Shown here: piece after piece, positions 7,631 through 10,236 of the stretch | How positions within the stretch are numbered: the first letter of the stretch is position 1 | How the letters are laid out: each line of letters starts with the position of its first letter | NCBI GenBank assembly: GCA_018623955.1 | Contig: JAAZUX010000013.1 | Location: forward strand, 1-10,236 | Direction: 5' to 3' | Length of the DNA stretch: 10,236 bases | Source of the DNA: Flavobacteriaceae bacterium | Lineage (GTDB): Bacteria > Bacteroidota > Bacteroidia > Flavobacteriales > Flavobacteriaceae | Position numbers and translations under genes: made by a program | The notes under the pieces: model-generated | The model's input: only the letters and a program-made list of their open reading frames with translations | What the model was told of the DNA's origin: nothing | Database searches by the model: none

Positions 7631-7650
7631 TTTAATACAAAATTATTAAA
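7631..7650. repeat. Inverted repeat (7-6-7), candidate operator of nadABC
   Basis: Arms TTTAATA and TATTAAA are perfect complements separated by 6 nt. With a two-base bulge the symmetry extends into TGAT/ATCA on the flanks. The repeat lies 10 nt before the nadA ATG and covers the candidate -7 box at 7638-7645, where a bound repressor would block transcription. The arms are all A/T in an AT-rich gap, so chance is a real alternative. No regulator can be named from the sequence; NAD-responsive repressors such as NrtR are only a hypothesis. Confidence 0.4.
7638..7645 (-). promoter_or_regulatory. Candidate -7 promoter box (TAATTTTG) for nadABC
   Basis: TAATTTTG fits TAnnTTTG and ends 17 nt before the nadA ATG at 7620, within the 59-nt gap after truB, the longest gap in the window. 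The only upstream TTG (7656-7654) is about 8 nt away, too close to act as a -33 element, so the promoter would be one-sided. Confidence 0.45.
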
Positions 7651-7679
7651 AATCAAGGATTATAAGGTTTATCCCTAGA

Positions 7680-8378
7680 TTATATTCCGTCTAGTTTTTC
7701 TGAGATTTGATCTGGAGTGAGGGCATCTTCGACCCTGTAGAACCCTATGGCTGTTCTTCTCAATTGGCTTAAATGTGCTCCGGATTCAAGGGCTTTACCA
7801 AAATCATGGGCCAACGACCTGATGTAGGTTCCTTTTGAACAGCGAACATCAAAGTGAAGTTGTGGAAGGTCAATTTTGGTAAAATTAAATGTGTAAAGTG
7901 TTACTTTTCTGGATTCAATTTTCGTTTTTTCTCCTTTTCTGGCGTATTCATACAAACGCTTTCCTTCTTTTTTAATGGCAGAGAAAATGGGTGGGTATTG
8001 ATCTATTTCGCCTTCAAACTTTTTTTTGACCACATTCAATTGCTCTTGGGTGATGTGATCAATAGGGAAATTTTGATCTATGGCAGTTTCAAGATCATAG
8101 GATGGGGTTGTTGCCCCTAGGGTGATGGTTCCTGTGTAGGCTTTTTCAAGGGCTTGAATTTCACTGATTTTCTTAGTCATTTTTCCCGTACAAACCAGTA
8201 GGAGTCCCGTGGCCAATGGGTCGAGGGTTCCCGCATGGCCTACCTTAAGTTTTTTAAGTTTGAATTTCGTTTTTAAGGCCCACCTCAGCTTGTTGACTAC
8301 CTGAAAAGAAGTCCACTCCAGAGGTTTGTCTACCAACAACAGTTGACCCTCTAGGATGGATTCAAGAGATAAATTCAT
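7680..8378 (-). CDS. truB: tRNA pseudouridine(55) synthase
   Basis: Isomerises U55 to pseudouridine in the T-loop of tRNAs. With the ATG at 8378 it is 232 residues, a short form that ends after the catalytic domain without a PUA-type C-terminal domain. Motifs are LLLVDKPLEWTSFQVVNKLR (13-32), the catalytic HAGTLDPLATGLL (48-60, nucleophile D53), QYPPIFSAIKKEGKRLYEYAR (127-147) and CSKGTYIRSLAHDFG (180-194). The frame is open back to 8417, but those 13 residues overlap the end of uppP and do not look like the family. The chosen ATG comes one base after the uppP stop (TGA, T, ATG), suggesting translational coupling. It is probably the last gene of the ftsX-DUF3098-uppP-truB block, although no terminator is visible after it. 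Confidence 0.97.
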   Translation of the reverse strand: MNLSLESILEGQLLLVDKPLEWTSFQVVNKLRWALKTKFKLKKLKVGHAGTLDPLATGLLLVCTGKMTKKISEIQALEKAYTGTITLGATTPSYDLETAIDQNFPIDHITQEQLNVVKKKFEGEIDQYPPIFSAIKKEGKRLYEYARKGEKTKIESRKVTLYTFNFTKIDLPQLHFDVRCSKGTYIRSLAHDFGKALESGAHLSQLRRTAIGFYRVEDALTPDQISEKLDGI

Positions 8379-8379
8379 A

Positions 8380-9168
8380 TCACACACTAAAAAGGATGGC
8401 CAATGCTCCCACTGCAAAACAGTAGAAACTAAAGTATTTGAGTTGGCTTTTTTTTACCAAAGCAACCATCCAACGACACGCAAAAACTCCGGTAATGAAG
8501 GCGCTTACAAAACCTACCAACAAAGGAAGTAGCGCAGTGCTCTCCTGACTTAGGTCGCCATCGATCACGCTTTTGGCCATACTTCCCAGGATTAGTGGAA
8601 TGACCATGAGGAAAGAAAATCGGGCTGCCTTGTTGCGGTCAATCTTGAGTAAAACGGCCAGTGCTATGGTGGCGCCACTTCTCGAAATTCCCGGAAGAAT
8701 TGCAATGGCTTGGATGACACCTATGTAAAATGTGTTGCTGTAATTCAATTCCTTATTGTTTTCATTGACCCGATCTGCCAAAAACAATAACAAGGCCGTG
8801 ATCATTAACATGACACCTACCAAAGCAATTTTACCAACAAAAAGAGAAGCGATAAAATCTTCAAAAAAAAGACCGATGATCACTGCTGGGATCATGGAGA
8901 GGATAATTTTCAGGCTGAAATTCAAACTCTCTCCTCTTTTAAAAAGCAACAAATCGGACAGGATCATGGCAATGTCTTTTCTGAACACAAAAATGGTGCT
9001 GAAGGCTGTTGCAGCGTGAAGGGTAATGGTGACCAACAAGCCTTGTTGTTGTTCATAATCACTTCCGAAAATGGCCTTGACCAATTCCAAATGTCCGCTA
9101 GAGGAGACAGGCAGAAACTCTGTAAGGCCCTGGACGATTCCAAGAATCAGCGTTTCTAGTGCACTCAT
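8380..9168 (-). CDS. uppP: Undecaprenyl-diphosphatase (BacA/UppP family)
   Basis: Inner-membrane phosphatase that converts undecaprenyl diphosphate to the monophosphate, regenerating the lipid carrier for peptidoglycan and other envelope polymers. Overexpressed relatives give bacitracin resistance. It is 262 residues with many hydrophobic segments. The catalytic (E/Q)xxxE motif is Q13-G-L-T-E17, followed by FLPVSSSGHL with H26. The second inverted-topology motif is PGISRSGAT (159-167) with R163. E17, H26 and R163 correspond by motif to E. coli E21, H30 and R174. The first acid of the motif is Q here, an accepted variant. The ATG overlaps the DUF3098 stop by 4 nt (ATGA), and truB follows after one base. 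Confidence 0.97.
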   Translation of the reverse strand: MSALETLILGIVQGLTEFLPVSSSGHLELVKAIFGSDYEQQQGLLVTITLHAATAFSTIFVFRKDIAMILSDLLLFKRGESLNFSLKIILSMIPAVIIGLFFEDFIASLFVGKIALVGVMLMITALLLFLADRVNENNKELNYSNTFYIGVIQAIAILPGISRSGATIALAVLLKIDRNKAARFSFLMVIPLILGSMAKSVIDGDLSQESTALLPLLVGFVSAFITGVFACRWMVALVKKSQLKYFSFYCFAVGALAILFSV

Positions 9169-9410
9169 TTACTTTTTTTTTGGGGCATTAAGATGGCGTA
9201 AATTGCCAGTCCAAAACCCATAAGAACGACGGTGGGTGCCAATCTGATTCTGCGGAAATTAAAAATTTCCGGGTTAAAAAAGTTGGGATCCTTACTTCCT
9301 CCACCTGCCATAAGTATAAAACCAAAGGCAATCAATGCCATTGAAAGGAGTAAAAACCGATAATTTCTTTTGCTGAACAAGAATTCTTTTTTTTGGGTTG
9401 GGTCACTCAT
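9165..9410 (-). CDS. DUF3098 family small membrane protein
   Basis: An 81-residue protein of unknown function. It has a short charged N-terminus (cytoplasmic or external; topology not decidable by eye), a first membrane helix at about 18-35, and a conserved connector GGGSKDPNFFNPEIFNF then RRIRLAP (36-59). A second helix at about 57-75 and a lysine-rich tail follow. The glycine triplet, the DPN-FNPEIF-FRRI pattern and the length match my memory of DUF3098, seen in Bacteroidota next to ftsX and uppP. The ATG at 9410 lies 9 nt after the ftsX stop, and the stop overlaps uppP by 4 nt, so it is embedded in the block. A role with FtsX or UppP in the envelope is inferred from position only. A run of nine A residues (plus-strand T, 9173-9181) lies four codons from the end. 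Confidence 0.85.
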   Translation of the reverse strand: MSDPTQKKEFLFSKRNYRFLLLSMALIAFGFILMAGGGSKDPNFFNPEIFNFRRIRLAPTVVLMGFGLAIYAILMPQKKSK

Positions 9411-9419
9411 CTTAATTCT

Positions 9420-10236
9420 TTAATTTACTGCGTCGGACTTTAGATTCAGATAACGTTGGGTGGCAAAGAAAGTACTTATAATTGTGATCCCCAAACCCAA
9501 TGTAAATACTCCTGCGAAAACCAATGCCGGTTCCAGTGGGTTTTCGAAAATTTGCAATTCGGGAAATCGTTTTTGGATTTCATAAAGCACTAAAGCCATT
9601 CCCGACATGGCAATGATAGAACCCAAAGTACTCATCAGCAGGTGGGTTTTGATAAAAGGTCTTCGGATAAAACTTTTGGTTGCTCCTACCAATTGCATGG
9701 TTTTGATGATCAGCCTTTTGGAGTATATGGACAGTCGGATGGAACTATTGATCAACAGCACCGCCACAAAGATAAACAGGCCGCTGGCCAACAACATCCA
9801 AAAAGTTATTTTTTTGATGTTTTCATCCAGTAACTCCAGCAGCGGTCGGTCGTAGACCACTTCATTCACATAGCTGTAAAGTGTAATGTCTTTACTTAAT
9901 TTGGAGACCATGGCAGGGTTCAGAAAAGGCGCTTTAAAGTATACGTCTATTGAATTGAGTAGCGGATTGTAGCCCAAAAATTCCATAAAGTCCTCCCCAA
10001 TTTCGTTGGCGTGTCTTTTGGAAGCTTCTTCTTTGGATACGAAATTGACTTTTTTGGTAGCAACATTCAAACGCAAGGTTTTTTGTAATTGTTTCAGTTC
10101 GATTTCTTTGACAGCGTCTTTCACATAAATTGTCATCACGATCTGTTCCTTGAAGTGATCCGCTACTTTTTTCGAATTCACCAACAAAATACCCAAGATA
10201 CCGGTTAGAAATAATACCAAAGAAATACTCACCACT
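9420..10236 (-). CDS. ftsX: Cell division protein FtsX (5' end outside window)
   Basis: Membrane subunit of the FtsE-FtsX ABC-type complex, which at the septum couples ATP hydrolysis to activation of peptidoglycan hydrolases. About 271 C-terminal residues are visible. The frame runs off base 10236, so the GTG near the edge is an internal valine and probably some 15-30 residues are missing. Helix 1 is at the start (SISLVLFLTGILGILLVN), then an extracytoplasmic domain at about 20-140. Helix 2 lies at 144-165, and the conserved cytoplasmic stretch SIRLSIYSKRLIIKTMQLVG leads on to ATKSFIRRPF (165-194). Helices 3 and 4 lie at about 199-219 and 238-258. This four-helix layout with the RLxIYSKR-LVGAT-FIRRPF motif is diagnostic. 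It heads the block with DUF3098 9 nt downstream. ftsE is not in the window. Confidence 0.95.
   Translation of the reverse strand, partial: VVSISLVLFLTGILGILLVNSKKVADHFKEQIVMTIYVKDAVKEIELKQLQKTLRLNVATKKVNFVSKEEASKRHANEIGEDFMEFLGYNPLLNSIDVYFKAPFLNPAMVSKLSKDITLYSYVNEVVYDRPLLELLDENIKKITFWMLLASGLFIFVAVLLINSSIRLSIYSKRLIIKTMQLVGATKSFIRRPFIKTHLLMSTLGSIIAMSGMALVLYEIQKRFPELQIFENPLEPALVFAGVFTLGLGITIISTFFATQRYLNLKSDAVN

Noticed and set aside
7621..7656. TTG start at 7656 for nadA, adding 12 residues
   Set aside because: The extension is AT-rich noise covering the inverted repeat and promoter box; the ATG at 7620 gives a normal NadA N-terminus.
7646..7679. Possible terminator after truB
   Set aside because: There is a short T stretch but no GC-rich hairpin before it; the symmetric sequence nearby fits an operator better.
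8379..8417. Upstream start at 8417 for truB with a long uppP overlap
   Set aside because: The extra 13 residues do not resemble TruB and overlap coding sequence of uppP; the ATG at 8378 is one base after the uppP stop.
9165..9181. Run of nine A residues near the end of the DUF3098 gene, considered as a frameshift site fusing it to uppP
   Set aside because: After a -1 slip on the run, the next codons are AAG then TAA, directly before the uppP ATG, so no fusion protein can form.
1..10236. Mobile element, CRISPR array, toxin-antitoxin, defence or biosynthetic system
   Set aside because: Both strands are filled by contiguous housekeeping genes with gaps below 60 nt; there are no transposase motifs, spaced repeats, tRNA-like ends or accessory genes.

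Overview
The window looks like a core-chromosome segment of a Bacteroidota bacterium, most likely of the Cytophagia/Flavobacteriia side. Evidence for this: a DUF3098 membrane protein sits between ftsX and uppP, TruB is a short form without a PUA extension, an RND/MMPL-type exporter lies between frr and asnS, Shine-Dalgarno sequences are largely absent, and matches to the Bacteroidota promoter -7 box (TAnnTTTG) lie before several genes. The genus cannot be resolved by eye.

All eleven genes lie on the minus strand, so transcription runs from high to low coordinates. They are, in that order: ftsX (5' end cut by the window edge), a DUF3098 gene, uppP, truB, nadA, nadB, nadC, pyrH, frr, an RND-superfamily exporter and asnS (3' end cut by the window edge). 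Coding density is very high. The longest gap is 59 nt, so no stretch over 300 bases lacks a gene. I see no RNA gene, mobile element, CRISPR array, pseudogene or convincing intrinsic terminator.

Gene spacing suggests four transcription blocks. Block 1 (ftsX-DUF3098-uppP-truB) joins control of cell-wall hydrolysis and division, recycling of the undecaprenyl carrier lipid, and tRNA pseudouridylation. Its genes overlap or lie within a few nucleotides. Block 2 (nadA-nadB-nadC) encodes the complete de novo route from L-aspartate to nicotinate mononucleotide: NadB makes iminoaspartate, NadA condenses it with dihydroxyacetone phosphate to quinolinate, and NadC converts quinolinate with PRPP to NaMN. 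Block 3 (pyrH-frr-RND exporter) makes UDP, recycles ribosomes and exports an unknown, possibly hydrophobic, substrate. Block 4 begins with asnS.

Each of the three gaps of 40 nt or more contains a TAnnTTTG match 12-17 nt before the chosen start codon; the shorter gaps contain none. The gap before nadA also holds a 7-6-7 inverted repeat covering that box, a candidate operator. The gap before pyrH carries a 9-bp tandem duplication of the box.

This is ordinary housekeeping DNA and I found no clearly new system. The points worth a second look are the regulatory architecture, the TTG start of nadC inside nadB, the asymmetric transmembrane motif of the exporter, and the DUF3098 gene tied to envelope genes.
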